From NCBI GenBank assembly GCA_028279215.1, contig JANQOF010000068.1, forward strand, positions 37,181 through 101,180: a stretch of DNA of 64,000 bases, read 5' to 3'. A program made the translations under genes and the position numbers. This DNA comes from Pirellulales bacterium (GTDB taxonomy: Bacteria > Planctomycetota > Planctomycetia > Pirellulales > Lacipirellulaceae). Below are positions 38,252 to 46,981 of this stretch, piece by piece. The notes beneath the pieces were generated by a model, which saw nothing but the letters and a program-made list of their open reading frames with translations, was not told where the DNA came from and did no database searches. The stretch's first letter is position 1. Every line of letters begins with the position of its first letter.

Positions 38252-38842
38252 ATGTATAAGTTTGCTCGTTGTGCTGCCCTCGGATTTTGCCTCGTTGTGC
38301 TCGCGACCGGATGCTACCAGTCACCGAACCTCGGAAGCCAAGCCCCGACGGCGGATGCCGGCATTGCCATCATCGACCTCGACGAAATCGCTCGACAGCT
38401 GGGTAGCGATAAGCAAATCGTGTCGGCCATCAAACAACGGCAGGCGGCGCTGAATACCAAGCTCACGGAACTCGCACAGAGCTACTCCGACGAACTCAAT
38501 AAGCAAAAAGAAGCCATCGAGGCGAAGAGCCAGGACTCCGCGGTGCAGTTGGCAAGCTACCAACAACAGGTCAACCAGAGCTTCTCAACGGCTAAAGCGC
38601 AAGCTCAGCAGAATCTCTCGCAGCACCGCAGTCAGTTGGTGCAACAGTTTAAGGACGCCGTGCGCCCAGCAGCCCGACGAGTGGCGGAACGGCGGGGCTT
38701 CAACGTCATCGTCACCAAGCAAGATAGTTTGCTGTACGAGTACGACGCCGATCATGACATCACGGACGAGGTGATCCAGGTGCTGAGAGCTAGCTCCACG
38801 CCGAAGACTGCTAGCCAGCAAGCTCCAGCAAAGCGTGGGTAA
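38252..38842 (+). CDS. OmpH/Skp-like lipoprotein
   Basis: A 196-residue protein with a signal peptide and a lipobox (VLATGC), then a small segment and a long alpha-helical, glutamine-rich coiled coil typical of OmpH/Skp periplasmic chaperones of outer-membrane proteins. The ATG at 38252 gives the best signal peptide; a TTG five codons earlier is less likely. It is divergent from the large barrel-domain protein. A link between this chaperone and the barrel proteins is plausible inference, not shown. Confidence 0.85.
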   Translation: MYKFARCAALGFCLVVLATGCYQSPNLGSQAPTADAGIAIIDLDEIARQLGSDKQIVSAIKQRQAALNTKLTELAQSYSDELNKQKEAIEAKSQDSAVQLASYQQQVNQSFSTAKAQAQQNLSQHRSQLVQQFKDAVRPAARRVAERRGFNVIVTKQDSLLYEYDADHDITDEVIQVLRASSTPKTASQQAPAKRG

Positions 38843-38886
38843 AGAAACGCCTATTCAGCCCTCAGGAGGTTGAGCCACGCGGTTGG

Positions 38887-39792
38887 CTATCGCTTCTTTC
38901 TTCGCAACTTGCGGTATGTGGCCCAAGCTGCAATCGGTGCCAGCAGGATTGCCGCTGTGGGCTCAGGCACGACGGTCGACGCAAGCGACTCAGCCGGAAG
39001 CGAACTTTCGCTCGAACTGAACGAAGATTCAAGGCTCGTAAGTCGCGAGGAACCTCCGCTGGCAGCCTCATTGTTACGTTGCTGAAGTTGCAAAGCCGAG
39101 GCAATCGGACCGACGAACGAGAAATCTTCGCCTGCTGCAACCACCGATACTCGTTTCACGATTACCAGGCTGCCATCTTCAGTCACAGGTACATCGATGA
39201 AGGCCAGGTTGCCTGGCTGTCCCACGGCGTTGCTCAGGTCGCGCTGCTCAAGCGCCATGATGCGATCGATCGTGTCCATGTTCACGATCTCGGCGAATGG
39301 AACGAAGCCCTGAGCATCGAGGAACGCATTATCACCTAGGTTGATGAAAAAACTGCTCGTGCCGCTGTTCACGTCGCCAGCAGCGAGCGCCAGCGACACG
39401 GTGCTACGCGAGTTGGTTATCGTAGTGAAGTCGACCGACCCATCCTCGTCCGCGTCCACAATCGCCTCGGGCAGACGATCGACTGAGTCGAGCGTGAGTG
39501 GCCATACATCGGGGTCTGGTGCAAAACCCATGAAGCCGCCCAACTGGAGAACGAAGTCGTCCGACGGATCGGTGTTGCCACCTCCAGGGGCTCGATTGAT
39601 GGCCGAGAACGAGTACCGCCCCAGCCCGACATAGGCGACGATGTTGTCCACCAGTCCTTGGAGATTGGGATCGTCGCTCGGGTTGAGCAGCATGTCAAAG
39701 TCGCCGACATTCGTTTCGAACCGAAGCGTCTGCGACCAAGCGCTGCTGCCAATGCAGACAAGTGCCAATACAGCACACAGAGTCCTGAACAT
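38887..39792 (-). CDS. Secreted cyclophilin-like peptidyl-prolyl isomerase with PEP-CTERM tail
   Basis: A 301-residue protein. It has a signal peptide (1 to about 20, AWSQ), a cyclophilin-type domain with the segments SSFFINLGDNAFLDAQGF and FVPFAEIV, and a serine/alanine linker. The C-terminus is a PEP-CTERM sorting tail: VPEPTAAILL, a hydrophobic helix, and a basic end RKLRRKKR. PEP-CTERM proteins are processed by exosortase, which is not in this window. Catalytic residues of cyclophilin (Arg in the FTNL... strand) are not all clear, so enzyme activity is uncertain. Confidence 0.82.
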   Translation of the reverse strand: MFRTLCAVLALVCIGSSAWSQTLRFETNVGDFDMLLNPSDDPNLQGLVDNIVAYVGLGRYSFSAINRAPGGGNTDPSDDFVLQLGGFMGFAPDPDVWPLTLDSVDRLPEAIVDADEDGSVDFTTITNSRSTVSLALAAGDVNSGTSSFFINLGDNAFLDAQGFVPFAEIVNMDTIDRIMALEQRDLSNAVGQPGNLAFIDVPVTEDGSLVIVKRVSVVAAGEDFSFVGPIASALQLQQRNNEAASGGSSRLTSLESSFSSSESSLPAESLASTVVPEPTAAILLAPIAAWATYRKLRRKKR

Positions 39793-39893
39793 GCGTAGCT
39801 TTCTGGTGATGTGGATCGACGATGAGGTCGACGCGCTCGCGAGCGAGCGCAGTCAACTGCCTGTTCCGAAGGGAGGGATCACAAATCTCTATT

Positions 39894-40763
39894 CTAATCG
39901 GGCTTACATTCTCTGCAAAAAAACTGCTCGAAAAACTTCCAAGCCAGGTTATTTGCCGAAAGGCCCAGCATGGTGGGCCCTAGGAAACACCAAAGCGGAG
40001 CCTGGCCCGGCCAGGTGTGCCCGCCCCCGCTGATTCGCACCTCCACCACCAAGTCGACCCCGTCTTTCTCGGCGTAGACCGCGCGTTGGGCGAATAGTGA
40101 CTGATCGCCGCCGAACTGCGGGTTGTGCGGCATATCTTGGTAATGCGGCTCGTGGACCGGTAAACCACACGCGATGGTCCAGTCGTGGAGCGACTGCTGA
40201 ACAGAAGGGAAATCGACCTGCCGCAAACTTCTTTCGCCCCCGCCGCCATGATACGGAACGAACTGATCGATGGTGCCGTGGAAATGCAACACCGGTACCA
40301 CACACTCGAGCGGCTCGACACGGAAGGCCAAGCAACCTGCTACCGGCGCAATCGCTGCAATGCGGCGCGGCATCGCCGCCGCCAGACGGTAGCAAAACAT
40401 GCCGCCGTTCGACATGCCTGTGGCGTAAATGCGCGACGGTTCAAAGTGGAAGCGATCGAGCAGATGATTGATGAGACGATCAACGAACGCCACGTCGTCG
40501 ACCTCGCGCCGCGAGGCGTGGCCACAGCAGATGCCCGCGTTCCAGGTAAGGTACTCGGGCGAGGCTCCGCTGCCCGAGGGAAACACGACTGCAAAGCGGT
40601 GATGATCGGCCGCCTCGGCCAAATGGCAAAACCGCGCCATGTCGAGAGGCGTGCTGCCGCCACCGTGAAACGCAAGTACCAACGGCAGCGCCGATCCGTC
40701 GGGCACGTAGGCGTAGTAATGCCGCCCATTGTCCTCACCATCGAGATCGTATCGCTCAAGCAT
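39894..40763 (-). CDS. Alpha/beta hydrolase, polyhydroxybutyrate depolymerase/feruloyl esterase-like (LpqC family)
   Basis: A 289-residue hydrolase. The nucleophile is S118 in GMSNGG, the acid D166 in HGTIDQFVP, and the histidine near 248 in GGGHTWPG. The oxyanion region is AFHGGGSTP. No signal peptide, so it appears cytoplasmic unless exported otherwise. The ATG at 40763 is preferred to a TTG ten codons upstream. Natural substrate unknown. Confidence 0.85.
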   Translation of the reverse strand: MLERYDLDGEDNGRHYYAYVPDGSALPLVLAFHGGGSTPLDMARFCHLAEAADHHRFAVVFPSGSGASPEYLTWNAGICCGHASRREVDDVAFVDRLINHLLDRFHFEPSRIYATGMSNGGMFCYRLAAAMPRRIAAIAPVAGCLAFRVEPLECVVPVLHFHGTIDQFVPYHGGGGERSLRQVDFPSVQQSLHDWTIACGLPVHEPHYQDMPHNPQFGGDQSLFAQRAVYAEKDGVDLVVEVRISGGGHTWPGQAPLWCFLGPTMLGLSANNLAWKFFEQFFCRECKPD

Positions 40764-40867
40764 GCCGGCTGGTCCGTAACATCGAAGCTGCAAAGCGAGT
40801 ATTATGGCGGATTACCATTCTTACGACGAGGCGTAGCGCTTCGGGCGTCTGCAACTCCAAAACAACT

Positions 40868-43114
40868 TTGCCTTCACTGATCGCCACCACTGCCTTTGGA
40901 CTTGAAAAACTCACCGCACGTGAGCTAGAGCGGTTGGGCTACGCACCGAAGGTACTGCGGCCAGGGCGTGTCGGCTTCGAAGGCGACTTATCCGCTATCT
41001 GCCGGGCGAACATTTGGTTGCGGACCGCCGAACGGGTGCTGTTGAGCCTTGGGGCGTTCAAGGCCGACGATTTCGATTTGCTCTTCGACGGCACGAAGTC
41101 GCTGGCGTGGGACGAGTGGATTCCCAGCGATGGCCGGCTGCACGTGCACGGTCGCTCGCGCAAGTCAAAGCTATCGAGTGTGCCCGCTTGCCAAAGAATC
41201 GTGAATAAGGCGGTCGCCGAACAGTTGATTTCGGCACACGGCGTCGCTTCGCTACCCGAGACGGGGGCGACCTACTCAATCGACATTGAACTAGTCGACG
41301 ACATCGCATGGCTGCTGCTCGATACCTCAGGCGATGGATTACACAAGCGCGGCTATCGCACCAGCGTGGCAGAAGGCCAATTGCGCGAAACGCTTGCCGC
41401 CGCCATGGTTTCGTTGAGTGTGTGGAACCGCGAGCGGCCGATGATCGACCCATTCTGCGGTACCGGAACCATTGCGATTGAAGCGGCACTGGTCGGCCGC
41501 AACTCAGCGCCCGGGCTCGACCGTGGGTTCGCCGCCGAGGCGTGGCCAGCTCTCAATGCGAAGCAGTGGCACACGGCGCGGGAAGAAGCCCGCGACTTGT
41601 GGGCACCGCCGCTCGAACAACGTATCGTGGCCACTGACCTGAACACCAAGTCGCTTGAACTGGCGCGGCATCATGCAGAACGGGCGGGTGTGGCGGCCGA
41701 CGTTCACTTCCAGCAGCGAGTGTTCGAAGACCTCACCAGTAGCCGCAAGTATGGGTGCGTCGTCTGCAATCCACCCTACGGGCTGCGAGTGGGCAACGAA
41801 GCGGAGTCGGTCGCCCTCCACAAGAAGTTGCCGATCATCCTTCGCAAGCTACCGACTTGGTCGCACTACGTGCTGACCGCGCGTGGCGACTTCGAGAAAC
41901 TCATCGGACAAGAGGCAACGCGGCGGCGAAAACTGTACAACGGGCGAATCGAGTGCACTTACTATCAGTTTTTGGGGCCGAAGCCAGGTGCGGCTGCGAG
42001 GGCCCCCACCTCTAACCCCTCCCCGGCAAGCGGCAGAGGGGAATCTGACTCGGCCACCGGTCGTGGCGGTGCTTTACGTTCCCCTCTCCCACTTGCCGGA
42101 GAAGGGTTAGGGGTGAGGGCAGCTCCCGTGTTCGGTGGCCTCCACGAAAATGCCACGCGACAAGCGACCGAGTTTGCGAACCGGTTGGCAAAACTCGCCC
42201 GTCACCTACGACGGTGGCCCACCCGTCGGGGGATCACATGCTACCGGCTGTACGATCGCGACGTACCCGACGTGCCGCTGGCTGTCGATCGCTACGAAGA
42301 CGCCTTGGTGATCGCCGAGTATCGCCGCCCGCACGAGCGGACGTCGGCTGAGCACGCCGACTGGCTTGATTTGATGTGCAAGACAGCAAGCGAAACGCTC
42401 GAAGTCGCCCGCGATCGCGTGTTTCTTAAAAGGCGCGAAACGCAAAGTGGGCCTTCGCAGTACAACAAGCTTAGTCACAAGAGCGAAACACTCATCGCCC
42501 AGGAAGGTGGGCACGAGTTCATCGTCAACCTAACCGACTACCTCGACACCGGGTTATTCCTCGATCATCGCCAAACGCGGGCGATGGTCGAGCGCGACGC
42601 AAGCGGTAAGCGGTTCTTGAATCTATTCGCCTACACCGGCGCCTTCACCGTGTATGCCGCTGCCGGCAACGCGGCGAGCACAACCACCGTCGACCTATCG
42701 CCCAACTACATCGATTGGGCCCGTGACAATCTGAAGCAAAACAACCTGAACGGCCCGCAACACCAATTCGTAACCACCGACGCCCGCGACTTCGTCGCCG
42801 CCCTACCCCGCGAGCCTGAGTTCGGCCTTGCGGTTGTCGACCCGCCAACATTCTCCAACACCAAACGTACGGCCAGTGGGCGGCACGAGATCAACGACTG
42901 GGACGTACAGCAACACTACGCGCCGTTGCTAGAAGACTTGGCCCGGCGAATGTCGCCCGGCGGCGTAGTCTACTTCTCCACCAACTTCCGCCGCTTCAGG
43001 TTCGACAAGTCGGAACTGCCGAGTTATTCGTGCTGGGAAATCTCGAAGCAAACGGTGCCTGAGGACTTTCGGAACAAGCGGATTCATCGGTGCTGGCGGT
43101 TGGTGGTTCGATAG
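40868..43114 (+). CDS. rlmL: Fused 23S rRNA methyltransferases RlmK/RlmL
   Basis: A 748-residue fusion. The N-terminal half has a THUMP domain (about 50-165) and an RlmL-type N2-guanine methyltransferase (NPPYGLRV, near 300). A linker (about 375-420) contains an in-frame palindromic insert. The C-terminal half is RlmK-type, with an SAM-binding motif NLFAYTGAFTVYAA near 580 and VVDPPTFSN near 656. The start is a TTG at 40868, giving the family-typical PSLIATTAFGLEKL. The enzyme modifies G2445 and G2069 of 23S rRNA in E. coli numbering. Confidence 0.93.
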   Translation: MPSLIATTAFGLEKLTARELERLGYAPKVLRPGRVGFEGDLSAICRANIWLRTAERVLLSLGAFKADDFDLLFDGTKSLAWDEWIPSDGRLHVHGRSRKSKLSSVPACQRIVNKAVAEQLISAHGVASLPETGATYSIDIELVDDIAWLLLDTSGDGLHKRGYRTSVAEGQLRETLAAAMVSLSVWNRERPMIDPFCGTGTIAIEAALVGRNSAPGLDRGFAAEAWPALNAKQWHTAREEARDLWAPPLEQRIVATDLNTKSLELARHHAERAGVAADVHFQQRVFEDLTSSRKYGCVVCNPPYGLRVGNEAESVALHKKLPIILRKLPTWSHYVLTARGDFEKLIGQEATRRRKLYNGRIECTYYQFLGPKPGAAARAPTSNPSPASGRGESDSATGRGGALRSPLPLAGEGLGVRAAPVFGGLHENATRQATEFANRLAKLARHLRRWPTRRGITCYRLYDRDVPDVPLAVDRYEDALVIAEYRRPHERTSAEHADWLDLMCKTASETLEVARDRVFLKRRETQSGPSQYNKLSHKSETLIAQEGGHEFIVNLTDYLDTGLFLDHRQTRAMVERDASGKRFLNLFAYTGAFTVYAAAGNAASTTTVDLSPNYIDWARDNLKQNNLNGPQHQFVTTDARDFVAALPREPEFGLAVVDPPTFSNTKRTASGRHEINDWDVQQHYAPLLEDLARRMSPGGVVYFSTNFRRFRFDKSELPSYSCWEISKQTVPEDFRNKRIHRCWRLVVR
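42009..42115. repeat. In-frame inverted repeat element inside rlmL
   Basis: Two arms of about 30 bp, one at 42011-42042 and its near reverse complement at 42080-42115 (CCTAACCC..., GGCAAG.GG.AGAGGGG core). They encode peptides NPSPASGRGE and PLPLAGEGLGVR, a pair known from in-frame palindromic insertions in other bacteria. The element sits in the linker between the two enzyme domains and keeps the frame. Confidence 0.8.
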
Positions 43115-43117
43115 GTG

Positions 43118-43598
43118 TCACGCAGAGACGCAGTGAGGATTGGACAGGATTACGGGATGGGCGGGATTTACGGGAACTTACAGGACTCTCTCGCCAAGCC
43201 GTTCTAGCTACTTGCGACCATGAATCCAATACGGCGAGTCGAGTGTGGTGTTGACTAACTCAATTGATGATGCATCAGGGGATACTACTACCAACTGTTA
43301 AGGACTTGGTCTACACGGTCGGAGTGGATTGAAGTAGAACACCGCGAAGACATCGCGATCTTCCTCATCGGCTCGTATCGATGCACCCTCAATGCGGTGT
43401 TCGGGATTCGACTCGCCGACCGCCGAAATTGCGCGCCTCTTGGCGGCTCGTACATCCCTGTCGAGTAGATACTTCAGTTCGAGAAAACTCAATGTCGCTC
43501 GCCCTTTTTCTGGGTACGTGAACGCGCCTCGCAGAACGATCCACATACATGATGCGTCTCTGCGTGAAGTCCAACCCCGTGAGTCCTGCCCATCCCGT
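43118..43598. repeat. Inverted repeats TCACGCAGAGACGCA and ACGGGATGGGC flanking a small gene
   Basis: A 15-bp perfect inverted repeat: TCACGCAGAGACGCA at 43118-43132 and its complement at 43553-43567. A second 11-bp element ACGGGATGGGC at 43152-43162 has its complement at 43588-43598. They flank the broken gene at 43208-43546. Confidence 0.7.
43208..43546 (-). pseudogene. Small uncharacterised protein interrupted by an in-frame TAA
   Basis: From the ATG at 43546 an 82-residue frame runs to a TAA at 43300-43298. Reading on in the same frame gives 29 sensible residues (QLVVVSPDASSIELV to DSPYWIHGRK) before a TAG at 43210. The tail looks, from memory, like the end of small planctomycete proteins of unknown function, and the TAA could be a one-base change of a tyrosine codon. 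Flanked by inverted repeats. Could also be a sequencing error. Confidence 0.5.
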
Positions 43599-43610
43599 CA
43601 TCCCGGCCAA

Positions 43611-45635
43611 CTAAATCCCAAGCCGCTTCTTCAGCTCCTCCAATTCCTGCACAAACCCACTATTCAAAATCGGGAAGCGGCACCAGCTCTTGGGATCTAG
43701 ATTTTCGTCGTCGACGTGGAAGCTGGGGGCATAGCGTTCGCGTTTCCATTGGTTGCGGCACCAAAGCTCGAAGAAGCATACGACCCAACCGCCTAGTTGC
43801 TGCTCTTCGTAGTTCGGGAACAGCGCTCGTACGACGGCGAACACTTCGTCTGGCATTTGCTTGTCGCGGATGGCCGCGCGTTCGATGGCGTCGAGCACGG
43901 CGTACGGCATCAAGTCGCCCTCGTCGGTTTGGCCTTCGCTATGGGGACGTAGTTCCGCCGTGGGTTGTTGTTCGTTTACCACGTTCAGCTCCGGTATCGG
44001 TGGATGATCGTCCGAGCCTGTGATCTCCATCCAGCGAAGCCAGTCGCGGATGAACTCTTTGTCGATGCCCGCGATGGGCGAGAGCCCTCCGCACGTGTCG
44101 CCATCCATGGTCGCGTAGCCAACAGCCGCCTCGCTGCGGTTGCTCGTGGCCAGCAGAATCGCACCCCGCAGATTCGCCAGTAGCCAAGCACCTGGTCCTC
44201 GCGTGCGGGCTTGGATGTTTTGAAGCGCGAGGTCGTCAGCATCCCAAGTCAACTCGCGGCCAACGGCCTTCGATACAAGCTCCACATAGCCCTCGCTCTG
44301 AGCGTCAACATCCCACTCGAAAAAATCAGCCCCAATCGCTTCGGACACCGCTCGGGCGGCGTTTCGGGTAGTTTCGGACGAGTTGCGCGTTGGCTGATAC
44401 ACGCACGCCAATAGCGCGCCCGTGAGTGCCTTTGCAAGCGCGTCGTGATCGATGCCAGCGAGCGACTCTAGCACCGCGGTCAGTCGGCTCGGCGAGCCGA
44501 GGCGCTCGGCGAACGCCTCGGGGCCAAGTTCCTTGGTACCTTGCCGCACCATCAAATGCACCAACACGGCAACAGCTGCGGAATCGGCCCCGCCGCTAAT
44601 GGAAACTACGAACCCCTGTGCTCGGCTCTTGCGCAAGTAATCGAAGAGCGCCAGCGGAACAGCCCGGCTGAACTCTTCGAACTTGGCGTCTTCGGCCGTC
44701 TCCCACGCTTCGGGTTCGGCAGATTGGTTTGCCATGGCCGGCCCCGCTTCGACCCAATCGAACGACGCCAAGTGGAGCGAGTCGTCCGGGCGATCGACTT
44801 GGGTGCGACTATCGAACGCCTGGCCGCGCGATTGCCGATTGCGGTCGATATCAAAATCGGCCACCGTGAGTTCGACGTCCGAATAGCTAAACAGTCGCCC
44901 GCGTGCGACCATCTTTCCGCCCGACGCCATCAACACACCGCCATCGTAAACGCTTCGCCCCGAATCGTTGCCGAGCAGATTCGCGTAGACGAACGTGACG
45001 CCGAATGCTCTCGAACCTTCGAGCACAAATCGCTCGCGGATCGACTGCTTGCCGAAGGCAAAGTGGCTGGCGCTAGGATTGAGCACGATGTCGGCGCCGC
45101 GGCGCGCGAGTTGTCCTCCTGGGCGCTCCGCAACCCACGCGTCGCGACAAATCTCGAAACCAATGCGGACGCCGCCTACGTCGAACAGCAAGTCTCCGAC
45201 GGAGTAGAGCCGCTTGCCAAGGTCGACTTGCCCCACCACGCCGGCGGGCCACTGCTTGAACCAGCGCGATTCGTAGTGGATGCCGTCGCTCGCCAAGAAT
45301 TGCTTGCACACGACGCCGAGTAGTTCTCCATCGGCAATCAAAGCGGCTGCGTTGTAGATGCTCGACTCGTAGAACAACGGCAAACCAACCGCCACCACCA
45401 TTTGCTCGGTGTGCGGCAATAGCTCCGCGAGCTGGGTGATTGCCGCCTTCTGCACGCCAACGGAGAAGAACATGTCCTCGCAGCCGTAGCCGGTGATCGC
45501 GAGTTCCGGCAGGCAGACGAGTTGCGCGCCGGCCGCCCTGGCTTCGGCGATCGCCGCGAGCAATCGGCCACGATTGCCCACCCAATCCATGGGCGTTTGA
45601 TTCACGCTGGCAGCAGCGATGCGGATGTTTTGCAT
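43611..45635 (-). CDS. nadE: Glutamine-dependent NAD+ synthetase
   Basis: A 674-residue enzyme making NAD from NaAD with glutamine as nitrogen source. The N-terminal nitrilase-like glutaminase domain has the triad E44 (CLPELAITGYG), K111 (VCKQFL) and C163 (FEICRDAW). The C-terminal synthetase domain has the P-loop SGGADS in VVSISGGADSAAVAV (about 345). The size fits the long, two-domain form. It is cotranscribed-like with cinA upstream (53 bp gap). Confidence 0.95.
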   Translation of the reverse strand: MQNIRIAAASVNQTPMDWVGNRGRLLAAIAEARAAGAQLVCLPELAITGYGCEDMFFSVGVQKAAITQLAELLPHTEQMVVAVGLPLFYESSIYNAAALIADGELLGVVCKQFLASDGIHYESRWFKQWPAGVVGQVDLGKRLYSVGDLLFDVGGVRIGFEICRDAWVAERPGGQLARRGADIVLNPSASHFAFGKQSIRERFVLEGSRAFGVTFVYANLLGNDSGRSVYDGGVLMASGGKMVARGRLFSYSDVELTVADFDIDRNRQSRGQAFDSRTQVDRPDDSLHLASFDWVEAGPAMANQSAEPEAWETAEDAKFEEFSRAVPLALFDYLRKSRAQGFVVSISGGADSAAVAVLVHLMVRQGTKELGPEAFAERLGSPSRLTAVLESLAGIDHDALAKALTGALLACVYQPTRNSSETTRNAARAVSEAIGADFFEWDVDAQSEGYVELVSKAVGRELTWDADDLALQNIQARTRGPGAWLLANLRGAILLATSNRSEAAVGYATMDGDTCGGLSPIAGIDKEFIRDWLRWMEITGSDDHPPIPELNVVNEQQPTAELRPHSEGQTDEGDLMPYAVLDAIERAAIRDKQMPDEVFAVVRALFPNYEEQQLGGWVVCFFELWCRNQWKRERYAPSFHVDDENLDPKSWCRFPILNSGFVQELEELKKRLGI

Positions 45636-45688
45636 ATTGGGTGGGCGGTGGACAGTAGGCAGACGGCAGCCTGGTTAAGAAAACTGCC

Positions 45689-46846
45689 TCAAACCAAGTT
45701 CAGCCGCAACAGGTTCAACGCACACTTGGCGATTCGTGGGCCGACTACTGCAACATGGCCGCCAAGCTTGAACCGTTCGGTCACTACATTATCACCCACC
45801 GCGACGGCGACTTCTACCTCACCGCTTTCGTCCCCTGGACCGACTGACAGCCCGTGCGTCGCCGCGAATGCCTTGCGGACCTCCTGGGCAGCCGCCACCA
45901 CATCGTCTACCTCGGGAGATACTCTGCCGCCGACAAACCCGCGCCGCCCGATGTCGTCGGCAGCCAACCAACCGGCGATTAGGCCACGTGGAAAGCACTC
46001 ATGCGTGGCCAGAGTCTCGCCTCGCTTAGCGAGTAACTCAAGCACCGCGTGATGCATGTCGATGTCGCCTTCGCCAAAAATGAACCGCCCCACGGCTTCG
46101 TAGATTTGCTGCGCTGTCGGTTCCATGACGGCCATGCAAGTCGCTTCGTCAGCTGCGGCAGCCGTGATACGGAGCGTGAGCGTTGCCGCGCTTGCCGTAA
46201 TACCCACACGTGGCTCGCGCCCGCGGCGGATGAGGTCGGGCAGCATCGATTCGAGTTGACTCTCGCCAGGGCCAAAGACTTTAATCGTACGGTGGCGAAT
46301 CACGCGCGGCTCGCCGTCGAGCGAAGCGACAGCCGGCGCAACGCATTGGGCGTACATCTCATGCATCTCCGCGGGCACACCTGGCAGTGCAAACAGATGA
46401 CACACTCCGGTGCCTGTTTTCGCGACCTGAGCGTGAATTCCCGGCGCCGTTCCGTTGGGGTTACGAATCGCCGCGGTGCCCGCTGGGAAGTAGGCCTGCT
46501 GCTCGTTCCGTTCGGGCATCTGTCGCCCACGCGACTCGAACAGATTTCGAATGTGCTCGAGCGACGCCCGGTCGCAAACCAATTCCACGCCCAGCGCCTC
46601 GGCCAGCGCGTCGCGTGTCAGGTCGTCGGCAGTGGGCCCCAACCCACCGGTCGTCACGATCACATCTGCACGCCCGATCGCCGTGCGAAATACGTCGACA
46701 TTAGCGGCCATGTCGTCGCCCACCGTAGTGTGGAACATCACCTCGACGCCCACACCGGTTAATTGCTTGGCCAGCCACTGCGTATTCGTATCCAGCCGCT
46801 CACCGCTGGTAAGCTCGTCGCCAATGGCAATGATTTCTGCGCGCAT
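45689..46846 (-). CDS. cinA: CinA-like protein with degenerate C-terminal PncC domain
   Basis: A 385-residue protein. The N-terminal MoCF-like domain (about 1-170, AEIIAIGDELTSGERLDTN and TTGGLGPTADDLT) is intact. The middle region has the FALPGVPAEM motif. The C-terminal part is shortened and lacks the SCTGG motif of active nicotinamide nucleotide amidohydrolase: the usual AES-CTGG position reads THECFPRGL. The ATG at 46846 is chosen over an in-frame ATG upstream because family homologues begin with RAEIIAIGDE. It precedes nadE. Confidence 0.88.
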   Translation of the reverse strand: MRAEIIAIGDELTSGERLDTNTQWLAKQLTGVGVEVMFHTTVGDDMAANVDVFRTAIGRADVIVTTGGLGPTADDLTRDALAEALGVELVCDRASLEHIRNLFESRGRQMPERNEQQAYFPAGTAAIRNPNGTAPGIHAQVAKTGTGVCHLFALPGVPAEMHEMYAQCVAPAVASLDGEPRVIRHRTIKVFGPGESQLESMLPDLIRRGREPRVGITASAATLTLRITAAAADEATCMAVMEPTAQQIYEAVGRFIFGEGDIDMHHAVLELLAKRGETLATHECFPRGLIAGWLAADDIGRRGFVGGRVSPEVDDVVAAAQEVRKAFAATHGLSVGPGDESGEVEVAVAVGDNVVTERFKLGGHVAVVGPRIAKCALNLLRLNLV

Positions 46847-46981
46847 GTAGGTCCGAGGGGGAGAAGCTAGAAGGTGAGCCGCGCCGCTCAGCGAAGCGGG
46901 TGGCACCGTATCCATTGTTGTGCGGGGGTTGTGAGATGCCCAGGGTGCATTCGATGCGATTGCCGTGTTGGCACACTAAGG

